The position numbers were made by a program, and so were the translations under genes. Below, piece after piece: positions 36,975-45,367 of a stretch of DNA of 64,000 nt. The stretch is from Parvibaculum sp039973015. Lineage in GTDB: Bacteria; Pseudomonadota; Alphaproteobacteria; Parvibaculales; Parvibaculaceae. Location of the stretch: positions 186,001-250,000 of the forward strand of contig NZ_JBDWLT010000002.1 in NCBI RefSeq assembly GCF_039973015.1. The letters run 5' to 3'. The stretch's first letter is position 1. Every line of letters starts with the position of its first letter. The notes beneath the pieces were generated by a model. That model searched no databases and was not told the origin of the DNA. It saw only the letters and a list, made by a program, of their open reading frames with translations.

Positions 36975-37760
36975 ATGAGCATGGACGGCGAGAGGCTCGA
37001 GCTGCATCAGTTCCCTTATTCGCACTACAATGAAAAAGTGAGATGGGCGCTCGACTTCAAAAGCGTCTCCCACAAGCGCATTTCCCATTTGCCGGGCCCG
37101 CATATGGCCGCCGTTCGCAAGCTGGCCGGTGTGTCCGAGACGCCGATACTCCGGGTGGGTGGGGTCGTGGTAGCCGGTTCGGCCGACATTATCGACGTCA
37201 TCGAAGACCACTATCCCGAGCCGCCGCTTTATCCGGCCGATGCCGCGCAGCGCAAATCCGCGCTCGCTGCGCAGACCTTCTTCGATGAGGAGATCGCCCC
37301 TGCCGTTCGCCGGGCGCTCTTTGGAGAACTTCTGAAGGAACCCGCCTATCTCTGCCGCATGCTTGCGTCCGAAAAGACGCTATTCACACGGCTTTCCTAT
37401 CGCGCCATGCAGCCTGCGATCCGTCAGGTCATGCGCCGCATGATGGAGATCGACGAGAACAGCGTCGCAATCGCGCGGCGCGCGATCAGGGCGGGTCTCG
37501 ACCATGTTGCGGCAGAAGCGGGGCCGGAAGGCTATCTCGCCGGTGACCGTTTCACGGTGGCCGATCTAGCTGCCGCAGCGCTGCTCGCACCGGCCTGCAA
37601 TCCCCCTCATCCCGACATGGAATTCCCCCAGCCGCGTCCGGCGCGCCTCGACGCCTGGCTCAACGAGTGGGCGGACCATCCGGGCACCGCCTGGGTCCGC
37701 TCCATCTATGCGAAGCACAGGCCGCAGCGCGTACTGCCGCTAAGGGCGCCGGCAGACTAG
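36975..37760 (+). CDS. Glutathione S-transferase family protein
   Basis: 261 residues: LELHQFPYSHYNEKVRWALDFK N-terminal GST half, PILRVGGVVVAGSADIIDVIEDHYPEPP, and a long helical second half with DRFTVADLAAAALLAPACNPP. The SHYNEKVRW motif fits the omega/lambda-like Cys-lacking group. Start chosen behind GAGGGC; a longer frame has no ribosome site. No operon partner: the MFS gene starts 96 bases later. Confidence 0.88.
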   Translation: MSMDGERLELHQFPYSHYNEKVRWALDFKSVSHKRISHLPGPHMAAVRKLAGVSETPILRVGGVVVAGSADIIDVIEDHYPEPPLYPADAAQRKSALAAQTFFDEEIAPAVRRALFGELLKEPAYLCRMLASEKTLFTRLSYRAMQPAIRQVMRRMMEIDENSVAIARRAIRAGLDHVAAEAGPEGYLAGDRFTVADLAAAALLAPACNPPHPDMEFPQPRPARLDAWLNEWADHPGTAWVRSIYAKHRPQRVLPLRAPAD

Positions 37761-37856
37761 ATTCGTCGAGGACCGGGCTGGAAAGCATCTCCTGTTTCAC
37801 GTAAAGGAGAGGCAGTCTCCGCGAGAGAGGCGGTTTCCGGGAAAGCTTTTCATTTC

Positions 37857-39206
37857 ATGCCCGCAGACGAAGAAACAAGCACAGCGGCAAACGCTGCGCC
37901 GGTGCAGGCTCCGCCGCCCGCACCGGAGGATTCTCCGCGCCGGACAACGCCGCAAGAGCGTAAGCGCGCCTTTCTCATTCTTTTCGTCTGTCTTCTGTCC
38001 GTCGGCATGGGCCAGACGCTCGTCTTCGCCGTCCTGCCGCCCATCGCTGCCGATCTCGGCATGAGCGAATTCGAAACGACGATGATTTTCTCGCTTTCGG
38101 CCGCGCTCTGGGTGCTCACCAGCACTTTCTGGGGCCGCCGTAGCGATGTGATGGGCCGCAAGCCCGTCATCCTGATCGGTGTTTTCGGTTTTGCGATTTC
38201 GACCTCGCTGGTCGGCATCGTGCTGCTGGCGGGCTATCAGCATTGGATTTCGCTGGCGTTGATGTTTCCGCTCGTCATGGGTGCGCGCGCGATCTTCGGC
38301 ATGTTCGGTTCGGGGTCCATGCCCGCCTCGCAGGCCTATGTTGCCGACCGCACGACGCGGGCGGAGCGCGCGGGCTCGATCGCGCAGATCGGCGCCGCTT
38401 TCGGTCTGGGAACGGTGGTGGGGCCGGGCGTTGCTGCTGCCTTTGCGGAAATCCACATTCTTGCGCCGTTCTTTGCCGTGGGGCTGATTGCCTTTGTCAG
38501 CGCCATTGCGATCTGGATATTGCTGCCCGAGCGTACGCGGCCCAAGAAACTTCTCAGCGAAAAGCAGGAGCAGCGCGCCGCGCTTAACTGGCGCGCTCCC
38601 AATGTACTGCCCTGGCTCGTCATCGGCGTGGTGCTGAGCCTCAGCCAGTCGATCATGATGCAGCTTTTCGCCTTCTATCTGATGGCGGAGCTTGGCATGC
38701 AGGGCTCGGAGGCGACCCAGCTCGTCAGCGTCGGCATGATGGCGATGGCGATGGCGACGCTCGTCGCACAGCTCGGTCTCATCCAGCGCTTCGATCTTTC
38801 GGTGCAGTTCCTGCTGCGCTGGGGGGCGATCACCATGATCCTTTCCTTCGCCATGCTGGTTTTTGGCGGCTCGTACGGTGTGCTCGTCTCGGCGCTGGCG
38901 CTGGCGGGCCTCGGTTTCGGCTTCCTGCGCTCAGGCCTTTCGGCGGGTGCCTCGCTTTCCGTCTCGCTCAAGGATCAGGGCGCGGTGGCAGGCCTTATCG
39001 GCTCCACGGCGGCGACAGGCCACATCCTCAATCCGGCGATCGGCATTCCGCTGTTCTACGTCCTGCACTCCGCTCCGTTCATCCTCGGGATTGTGCTCAT
39101 GGTGATGATCCTTGCCTTTGCCTATTTCCATCCGGTGCTGAAGACGTTGCGCGGAACGGATGCCAGCATGGCCGATGAAGACGAGGAAGAGATCGGCCTG
39201 CACTAG
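37857..39206 (+). CDS. MFS transporter (drug/proton antiporter type)
   Basis: 449 residues, about twelve hydrophobic helices, with an N-terminal Pro/Ala/Glu-rich tail (~40 residues). Motif A variant STFWGRRSDVMGRKPVILIG confirms the superfamily; the long N-terminal tail and the cytoplasmic loop after TM6 suggest a DHA1-like efflux pump. Its stop TAG overlaps the stop of the convergent small membrane protein through a shared CTAG (39203-39206). Substrate unknown. Confidence 0.9.
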   Translation: MPADEETSTAANAAPVQAPPPAPEDSPRRTTPQERKRAFLILFVCLLSVGMGQTLVFAVLPPIAADLGMSEFETTMIFSLSAALWVLTSTFWGRRSDVMGRKPVILIGVFGFAISTSLVGIVLLAGYQHWISLALMFPLVMGARAIFGMFGSGSMPASQAYVADRTTRAERAGSIAQIGAAFGLGTVVGPGVAAAFAEIHILAPFFAVGLIAFVSAIAIWILLPERTRPKKLLSEKQEQRAALNWRAPNVLPWLVIGVVLSLSQSIMMQLFAFYLMAELGMQGSEATQLVSVGMMAMAMATLVAQLGLIQRFDLSVQFLLRWGAITMILSFAMLVFGGSYGVLVSALALAGLGFGFLRSGLSAGASLSVSLKDQGAVAGLIGSTAATGHILNPAIGIPLFYVLHSAPFILGIVLMVMILAFAYFHPVLKTLRGTDASMADEDEEEIGLH

Positions 39207-39406
39207 TAGCGGCCGGTATGTCCGCCCATCAGGTTCACGATGTGGACCAGCATGACGACGGCAACGACGAGCGATAGAAAAATGAGCGGCGTTGTCGGCA
39301 GGAAGCGTATGCGGCCGGGCTCTGCCGGGCGTCTTTCAAGCCAGACAAGCAATCCCGCCGCCGCGAGGCTCGCGGCCAGCACCGCGAGCGTCGTTGCCAT
39401 CGTCAT
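39203..39406 (-). CDS. Small two-helix membrane protein
   Basis: 67 residues. Two hydrophobic helices (MATTLAVLAASLAAAGLLVWL and FLSLVVAVVMLVHIVNL), separated by a short basic-Pro loop (ERRPAEPGRIRFLP), so a hairpin in the inner membrane. The start ATG overlaps the TGA of the alpha/beta hydrolase gene (ATGA), so it is translationally coupled to it. No known family; may assist the hydrolase. Confidence 0.72.
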   Translation of the reverse strand: MTMATTLAVLAASLAAAGLLVWLERRPAEPGRIRFLPTTPLIFLSLVVAVVMLVHIVNLMGGHTGRY

Positions 39407-40401
39407 CCCAGCGCGCCCTCTGCGCGCCATTGCGCCATCACGGCGCCGACCGCCGTCGCGAAGGCGTGCGGCTGGTCGAGCATGATGTGGTGCTGGGCGC
39501 CGGGCACGGTGAAGACCGGCTTTTCCGGCGCAAGCTCACGCAGGAAGTCGACTTTCTCCGGTTCGTAGTCCTTGCTTGCGAGGCCGAACATGATTGCGCC
39601 CCGGCAGGCGAGGTCGCGATAGATTTCCGCGTGATCGTTGCCCATGGCGAGCCCGTTGAAGATCGTCGGGTCGAATTTCCAGGTCCAGCCGGTTTCCTCG
39701 AAGGTGCGTTTGCCGCGGGTTTCGCCCTTGGTCACGGCGCGCAGGCTCAAGGGGCCGATATAGTCGAGAATGAAGCCGTTTGCGCAATCCTGCGGCGGGG
39801 CGAGGCGGAAGCGGCCCTTGGCCTCTTCGTAGTCCGTGTAAATGCGGGTGGGCTTGCGCGGTTCGGGATTGTCGAGAAACCATTCGCGCCGTTCGCCCGG
39901 CCTGGGAATGGTGTAGTCGCACAGGATGAGGCCGCCGAGCTTGCCGCCATATTGATGCGCCGCCATCAGCGACACGAAGGCGCCGAAGGAATGGCCGACG
40001 ATGACGGGCTTCGGGCCGAGGCCTGCCGCAAGCGCCACTTCGCCGATCTCACGGGCAAATGTGTCGCGCGAATAGTCCATGCGCCAGTCGCTGTCGCCCA
40101 TGCCGCCGAGGTCCATCGAGGCGATGTTGTAATGCGCGCTGAGGAGCGGTGCGATGAAGTGGAACCAGTGCGCGTGCGCACCATTGCCATGCACGAAGAG
40201 AAGACCGGGACGGTTCTTGTCCCCGTTTCCCCAATAGAGATAGTGAATGCTTGTTCCGTCCACGGTCAGGCGCCGGCTTTCATGCGGTGCGGCAATCGCT
40301 TCGCGAAACCAGAGCGGCTGGTGGCGGGTCACGTCTTCGGCTGGAAGCGCTTCAGGCGTTTCCCGGGGCCGCACGGGTGCGGCATTGCAGGTCGTGTTCA
40401 T
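39403..40401 (-). CDS. Alpha/beta hydrolase
   Basis: 332 residues. Oxyanion loop LLFVHGNGAHAHWF, MDLGGMGDSD, nucleophile elbow VIVGHSFGAFVSL, a cap region, and a C-terminal VPGAQHHIMLDQP with the catalytic His; acid residue expected in PVFTVPG region. A general esterase/haloalkane-dehalogenase-like/epoxide hydrolase class enzyme; substrate unknown. Coupled to the small membrane protein gene. Confidence 0.9.
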   Translation of the reverse strand: MNTTCNAAPVRPRETPEALPAEDVTRHQPLWFREAIAAPHESRRLTVDGTSIHYLYWGNGDKNRPGLLFVHGNGAHAHWFHFIAPLLSAHYNIASMDLGGMGDSDWRMDYSRDTFAREIGEVALAAGLGPKPVIVGHSFGAFVSLMAAHQYGGKLGGLILCDYTIPRPGERREWFLDNPEPRKPTRIYTDYEEAKGRFRLAPPQDCANGFILDYIGPLSLRAVTKGETRGKRTFEETGWTWKFDPTIFNGLAMGNDHAEIYRDLACRGAIMFGLASKDYEPEKVDFLRELAPEKPVFTVPGAQHHIMLDQPHAFATAVGAVMAQWRAEGALG

Positions 40402-40461
40402 CGGATTGACTTTCGGGCGGTGCCGGTTCGTTTGGATATTCGGTTTTGATGGGGCGTCTGC

Positions 40462-40944
40462 TCAGGCATCCGGCAGCAGCGCGCGGAAAAGCGCGCGCTT
40501 GGATGTCGGCTTGCCGAGGCGCGGGATCGATGCGGCGGCGCCGGTAAAGAGCCGCGCATCGTCGGCATAGGCCGTGGCGAAGACAACGCGCACGCCGCGC
40601 TGCTGAAGTTCCACCGCAAAGTCGATCGAGTATTCGCCGTTCAGGTTCACGTCGATGACGGCCATGTCGACTTCTTCGTCTGCTGCAAGCTCTCGCGCGT
40701 CGGCGAGCGAGGATGCGGGGCCGAGGATTTTCGCGCCGGCCGTTTCGAGAATTTGCGCAAGCTCGATGCCGACGAAGAATTCGTCCTCGACGACGATCAC
40801 CTTGCGTCCCGAAAGCGGCAGCTCGCCGCGCGGTGCGCCTTGAGCGTCTTCTCCCTGGCCCTCGCCGCCATTCGTGCCGGCAAGCCGCCAGACAGGAGCC
40901 ATGCTGAAAATACGCCTGCCGATTACGGAATCGAGAAAGGACAT
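40462..40944 (-). CDS. Response regulator receiver protein (single domain)
   Basis: 160 residues with an N-terminal extension of about 45 residues, then a receiver domain: VVEDEFFVG acidic pocket, D98 phospho-acceptor in MAVIDVNLNGE, FATAYADDARLF, and PRLGKPTSKRAL with the conserved Lys. No output domain, so it may relay phosphate or act by protein contact. It begins one base after the stop of the upstream sensor kinase (TAG A ATG), and is surely its partner. Confidence 0.88.
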   Translation of the reverse strand: MSFLDSVIGRRIFSMAPVWRLAGTNGGEGQGEDAQGAPRGELPLSGRKVIVVEDEFFVGIELAQILETAGAKILGPASSLADARELAADEEVDMAVIDVNLNGEYSIDFAVELQQRGVRVVFATAYADDARLFTGAAASIPRLGKPTSKRALFRALLPDA

Positions 40945-40945
40945 T

Positions 40946-42424
40946 CTACCCCCGGTCCTCAGGCATCTTCTCGCCTTCCATGATCTGCAATTTCGGCAGC
41001 AGAATGTGGATCGAGGTTCCGCCGGATTCGTTCTTCCACTTCTTGATCTCTCCGCCATATTGCCGCGAGAGATTTTCGATGATCATCGAGCCGAGGCCGG
41101 ACCGGCGAGCCGGTGCATTTTCCGGTTCGTCGATGCCCGCGCCGTCGTCCTGGACGGACATCACAGGCACCCCGTCGTCGTTGATCGCGAAGGACACCGA
41201 GATCGTGCCGTCGGGAAGCCCTTCAAATGCGTGTTTGATGGCATTTGATACTAGTTCACCCAGCACCACCGCAAGCGTTGTCGCATCGCGAGCGGAAACG
41301 ATGAGCGGGGCGAAGCTGCTTGAAATGGTGATTGTACTGCTTTCGAGCGCCGCATCCGCGAGGTCGGAGACCACGGCTTCGAGCAGACTGTCGGCCCGTG
41401 TCGATTGCAGGTCGTCGCCGAGCCGCAGGCGGCGCTGCGCCGTGCTGATCGTCTGGATGCGTCCGCGCGCCGTTTCGAGCGCCGCGCGCGCGCCGTCATC
41501 TTCGAGTTTCGCCTGCTGCATCCGCAGCAGCGAAGAAACCATGGCGAGATTGTTGCCGACGCGATGGGTCACCTCGCGCAGCAGCAGTTCCACGCGGCCG
41601 CGCTCATATTCCGCGCGGCCCGCCTCCGATTCCGCCATCTCGCGCGCAATTTCGAGTTCGTGCGTGCGCTCACGGACGCGCGCTTCCAGCTCCTCATTGA
41701 GGAGGGCGAGCTGATCTCTGCGGTTCGCAATGCTCCTGAATTCGCGAAGCGTCGTTCTGAACGCGAGAAGGGCGAGCAGGAGCGCGGCCGCAATCGCGCC
41801 GATGAGCGAGAGCGAGAGCAGTTTGTAGGAGTTCGCCGCAGCTTCCTGACGGCCGACGAGAATCTTCGCCTCCTCGCGGAGCGCCCGCTCGACGATGTCG
41901 CGGCCCTCGGCCATCAGCGTGTGGCCGCGGTCACTGCCGACCTCCGCAATGGCTTCATCGAAACTGCCCGCTCCGGCTTGTGAGATGGTGCGATCGAGAA
42001 TTTCGATCCGCTTCTCGGCGACGTCGCGAAGAGCCTTTACGCGCTGATGTTGCGACGGCCTGTCGCCAACATCCCGTTCAAGCAGCGTGAGCTTGCGTTC
42101 GATGGCCATCCGGGCCGAATAGTAGGGATCGAGATATTTCGGGTCCCGCGTCAGCAGGAAGCCGCGCTGACCTGTCTCCATATCCTGGATCAGGCTGAAA
42201 GTAGTGTGAAACTCCACGCGTATGGCGATTGTCTGGGCGACGGCGTCGGCGGTTTGCTGGGCGCGGGAGGCCAGAACGAGCGAGGCGGCGGCGGCGGCAC
42301 ATAGCAGAAGGAGGGCGAGCGTCAGCAGCCAGGCATTGATCCGGCGTGTGGTTGCGATATTGGCCCGGGCGGCCCTCAAAAGGTGCCTGAACCCGGATAA
42401 TGTCGGCAGTCGGCTGCGCAGCAT
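40946..42424 (-). CDS. CHASE3-sensor histidine kinase of the HisKA_2/HWE type
   Basis: 492 residues from the chosen ATG. TM1 (~30-52), an extracytoplasmic CHASE3-like four-helix sensor (METGQRGFLLTRDPKYLDPYY), TM2 (~203-222), coiled coil, then a HisKA_2-type phospho-acceptor H287 in EVTHRVGNNLAMVSSLLRMQ and an HATPase domain with N-box LGELVSNAIKHAFEGLPDG. Kinases of this class are widespread in alphaproteobacteria and often feed general stress regulation. Up to 35 extra N-terminal codons are in frame. Next to its receiver. Confidence 0.88.
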   Translation of the reverse strand: MLRSRLPTLSGFRHLLRAARANIATTRRINAWLLTLALLLLCAAAAASLVLASRAQQTADAVAQTIAIRVEFHTTFSLIQDMETGQRGFLLTRDPKYLDPYYSARMAIERKLTLLERDVGDRPSQHQRVKALRDVAEKRIEILDRTISQAGAGSFDEAIAEVGSDRGHTLMAEGRDIVERALREEAKILVGRQEAAANSYKLLSLSLIGAIAAALLLALLAFRTTLREFRSIANRRDQLALLNEELEARVRERTHELEIAREMAESEAGRAEYERGRVELLLREVTHRVGNNLAMVSSLLRMQQAKLEDDGARAALETARGRIQTISTAQRRLRLGDDLQSTRADSLLEAVVSDLADAALESSTITISSSFAPLIVSARDATTLAVVLGELVSNAIKHAFEGLPDGTISVSFAINDDGVPVMSVQDDGAGIDEPENAPARRSGLGSMIIENLSRQYGGEIKKWKNESGGTSIHILLPKLQIMEGEKMPEDRG

Positions 42425-42664
42425 GGTCCTTGGAGACAATCCCAGACTCGAAATCCGATCATATGGAAGAAAACCCCCTATACCGGATAAGGAACGTCTT
42501 GTCCTCATGCAGAGCGGAAATCGGGGCAACCGGGGCTTTGCGGTTGACAGAAACAGGGCTGCCGCATAGGTTCCGCGCCAACATTCAAGGGCGTTCCGGC
42601 ATCGGGCCGGAGGCGGGGCGCAGTCATTGCGCCGACCCGCGGGAGCCCGAGCCGAGGTTGAGCC

Positions 42665-42790
42665 ATGAAGATTCGTAACTCATTGAGGTCGCTGCGGAAC
42701 CGCCATCGGGACAACCGTCTCGTGCGCCGCAAGGGCCGTGTCTACGTCATCAACAAGACGAACCGCCGCTTCAAGGCCCGCCAGGGCTGA
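42665..42790 (+). CDS. rpmJ: 50S ribosomal protein L36, zinc-free (C-minus) form
   Basis: 41 residues, MKIRNSLRSLRNRHRDNRLV then a basic tail RRKGRVYVINKTNRRFKARQG. This is the L36 paralogue type (ykgO-like) that has no Cys/His zinc ligands, as is usual for the single L36 of many alphaproteobacteria. Basic, small, and preceded by a 240-base non-coding leader. A terminator follows 43 bases after the stop (42833). Confidence 0.96.
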   Translation: MKIRNSLRSLRNRHRDNRLVRRKGRVYVINKTNRRFKARQG

Positions 42791-42832
42791 TTGCGGCCGC
42801 GCCCTGTGGCGTGCGTCAGCATTATGAAATTT

Positions 42833-42862
42833 GGCTGCTGCCTCCGGGCAGCAGCCTTTTTT
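42833..42862 (+). terminator. Rho-independent terminator after rpmJ
   Basis: Perfect 10-bp stem GGCTGCTGCC/GGCAGCAGCC with TCCG loop, followed directly by six T (42857-42862). It separates rpmJ from the HAD phosphatase gene, which begins 20 bases later. Confidence 0.92.
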
Positions 42863-42881
42863 GTATTCGATCGGGGGAATC

Positions 42882-43490
42882 ATGAGTGTGATTGAGGCTG
42901 TCGTCTTCGATATCGGCAATGTGCTGGTCGAATGGAACCCGCGCCACCTCTACCGCAAGGTTTTCGCCGACGAGGCCCGGATGGAAGCCTTCCTCGCCGA
43001 TATCTGCACGATGGAATGGCATGTCGAGCATGACCGGGGTGTTTCCTTTAAAAGCAATGCCGCCCCCCTCAAGGAGCGGCATCCCGAGCATGCGGAGCTG
43101 ATCGATCTCTGGGGAGACCGCCAGCTCGAAATGAATGCCGGGCCGGTTCCCGGCACTGCGGCGCTTCTCAGCAAGCTCAAGCAGCGGGGCGTCCCCGTCC
43201 ACGGCCTCACCAATATGCCGTCGCCCGTCTTTCCCGCACTTTGCGAGCGGTTCCCCGAGCTTTGCCTGCTCGAAAAGGTCGTGGTCTCGGGCGATGAGGG
43301 TGTCATCAAGCCGGACCCTCGCATTTTCGAAATTCTGATCGAACGGGCTGCTCTCGACCCGCGGGCGACGCTTTACATTGACGATTCGCAGCGCAACGTG
43401 GAGGCAGCGGCGGCGCTCGGCTTCCGATCCCATCATTTCAGGGATGCGGACGGGCTCGCCCTCGACCTCGTCCGCCTCGGTCTCGCATAA
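42882..43490 (+). CDS. HAD-superfamily phosphatase (YihX-like)
   Basis: 202 residues. Motif I is VVFDIGNVLVEW: one Asp with Gly where most HAD enzymes have the second Asp, the form seen in YihX-like alpha-glucose-1-phosphatases. Motif II Thr in HGLTNMPS, then VKPDP-type Lys in GVIKPDPRIFE and LYIDDSQRNVEAA. Start after GGGGGAA; the rpmJ terminator lies just upstream. Substrate (sugar phosphate or other) not certain. Confidence 0.88.
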   Translation: MSVIEAVVFDIGNVLVEWNPRHLYRKVFADEARMEAFLADICTMEWHVEHDRGVSFKSNAAPLKERHPEHAELIDLWGDRQLEMNAGPVPGTAALLSKLKQRGVPVHGLTNMPSPVFPALCERFPELCLLEKVVVSGDEGVIKPDPRIFEILIERAALDPRATLYIDDSQRNVEAAAALGFRSHHFRDADGLALDLVRLGLA

Positions 43491-43595
43491 GTTTATCGGG
43501 CGCGGATTTGCGTTCGTCCCCGCTCCCGGGGCTAATATGCCTTCAGCCATCCGTGCGGGATGGACCGGCCTACAGACCTCACCGAAAGGCAAGCT

Positions 43596-44651
43596 ATGAG
43601 CGAACGCTTCATGATCTACGGAGCCACCGGCTATACGGGCAAGCTCATTGCCCGCACGGCGAAGGCGCAGGGGCTGAACCCGCTGCTCGCGGGGCGCAAT
43701 GAAGCGCGGCTGAAGTCCATCGCCGCCCAGCATGGTTTCGAATATCAGGCGATCTCGCTCGACGAGCCCGAAGCTCTCGATGCCGGCCTCAGTCAGGTCG
43801 ATGCCGTCCTCCATGCTGCCGGGCCGTTCTCGCAGACCTCGAAGCCGATGGTCGATGCCTGCATCCGCACCGGCACACATTATCTCGATATTACCGGCGA
43901 GATCGATGTCTTCGAAGCCTGCGCCGCGCGCGATGAGGAGGCGAAGAAGGCCGGCGTCATGCTGATGCCGGGCGTCGGCTTCGATGTCGTGCCGAGCGAC
44001 TGCCTTGCCGCGCATATGAAGGCCCGGCTGCCAGATGCGACCGAGCTTACGCTCGCGATTTCCGGTCTTGGCCATATGTCCCACGGCACCGCGAAGACAG
44101 GTGTCGAAAGCATCGGTACGGGTACGCGTATCCGCCGCGACGGACGCATTGTTGCCGCGCGCAAGACGCCGCGCCGCGAGATCGATTTCGGGCAGGGTCC
44201 GAAGAATGCCGTTGCCATCGGCTGGGGCGATGTCGCGACCGCCTGGCACTCGACGCATATCCCGGACATCACGGTTTATTTCGAAAGCAGCCCGCAGCTT
44301 GAGCAGATGGCGAATATGGGCCGCATTGCGCGCTGGTTCGCGAGCCTTGGTCCCATGCAGCGTGCGCTCAAGAAGCGGATCGAACAGCAGCCCGAGGGGC
44401 CGACCGATGCCGAGCGCCGCGAGGGCTATTCCGTTCTCTTCGGCGAAGCGGTGAACGCCGACGGACAGCTTGTCCAGTCGCGCCTGCGCACACCCGAGGG
44501 CTATACGCTGACCGCGATGACGAGCCTGGAAATCGTCGGGCGCGTCATGGCAGGCGAAGCCAAGCCGGGCTACCAGACGCCGTCTTCCGTTTTCGGCCCG
44601 GACTTCATCACGGAGTTCGAGGGCTGCAACTGGCAGGATCTCAACGGGTGA
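43596..44651 (+). CDS. Saccharopine dehydrogenase NADP-binding domain protein
   Basis: 351 residues: N-terminal Rossmann motif MIYGATGYTGKLIARTAKAQG, LLAGRNEARLK, AVLHAAGPFSQTSKPMVDACI, GTHYLDITGE, then a C-terminal alpha/beta half. Long-chain trans-acyl reductases and several uncharacterised saccharopine dehydrogenase-like oxidoreductases share this layout; it is too short to be full saccharopine dehydrogenase/reductase. Start after AAAGG. The next gene (TPR) follows 63 bases later on the same strand. Confidence 0.88.
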   Translation: MSERFMIYGATGYTGKLIARTAKAQGLNPLLAGRNEARLKSIAAQHGFEYQAISLDEPEALDAGLSQVDAVLHAAGPFSQTSKPMVDACIRTGTHYLDITGEIDVFEACAARDEEAKKAGVMLMPGVGFDVVPSDCLAAHMKARLPDATELTLAISGLGHMSHGTAKTGVESIGTGTRIRRDGRIVAARKTPRREIDFGQGPKNAVAIGWGDVATAWHSTHIPDITVYFESSPQLEQMANMGRIARWFASLGPMQRALKKRIEQQPEGPTDAERREGYSVLFGEAVNADGQLVQSRLRTPEGYTLTAMTSLEIVGRVMAGEAKPGYQTPSSVFGPDFITEFEGCNWQDLNG

Positions 44652-44714
44652 GGTGCTGGGGGTGAGGCGGGAGCCTGGTTTGGTTCTCCCGGCGTCACGC
44701 CCTATCATCCGTGC

Positions 44715-45329
44715 ATGATGCTGCGGGCCCTCCTTTATCTGCTGGTGACGATGACGATGCTTGCGGGCACCGCGCAGGCGGCGCCGCCTGCCGCCGGTGT
44801 CCCGCCGCCCGACGCCCCGCTCTCCGCGCAAGGGAAATCGGAAGCGCGCCAGACCGTTCTCGACAAGCTCTATGAACAACTTGCCCGGGCGCCCGACGAG
44901 GCAACGGGCCGCGCGCTCGAAAGCGCGATCCAGAGCGTCTGGCTCGAAAGCGGCAGCCCGAGTATCGACCTGCTGATGCGCCGCGGGCTCGATGCATTGC
45001 GCGAGGAAAATTACGACCGCGCCTATTTCTATTTCGATGAAGTGGTCACGCTCGCGCCGGGTTTTGCCGAAGGCTGGAACAAGCGCGCCACGATCCATTA
45101 TGTTCGAGACGATTATGCGCGTGCGTTGCGCGATATCGAGCAGGTGCTGCGCCTTGAGCCGCGGCACTTCGAGGCGCTGGCGGGGCTCGGTGTCATTCTC
45201 GAAGAGCTGGGCGACAAGAAGGGTGCGCTCGACGCCTATCGCAAGGCGGTGGATATCGACCCCTGGCTTCTGAACGGCAGGGAGCGTATCAGGCCGCTGG
45301 AACTCGACGTCGAGGGCAGGGGCATCTGA
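44715..45329 (+). CDS. Tetratricopeptide repeat periplasmic protein
   Basis: 204 residues with a signal peptide (LLYLLVTMTMLAGTAQA). After a Pro/Ala-rich stretch, the second half contains TPR units: ALREENYDRAYFYFDEVVTLAPGFAEGWNKRA, DYARALRDIEQVLRLEPRHFEALAGLG and DKKGALDAYRKAVDIDPWL. It will serve as a scaffold in the periplasm; partner unknown. The next gene (hydrolase) starts 38 bases downstream. Confidence 0.9.
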   Translation: MMLRALLYLLVTMTMLAGTAQAAPPAAGVPPPDAPLSAQGKSEARQTVLDKLYEQLARAPDEATGRALESAIQSVWLESGSPSIDLLMRRGLDALREENYDRAYFYFDEVVTLAPGFAEGWNKRATIHYVRDDYARALRDIEQVLRLEPRHFEALAGLGVILEELGDKKGALDAYRKAVDIDPWLLNGRERIRPLELDVEGRGI

Positions 45330-45367
45330 GTGGTGATCCGGTGCCGCTGGGGCGTCGTATCTTCTGA

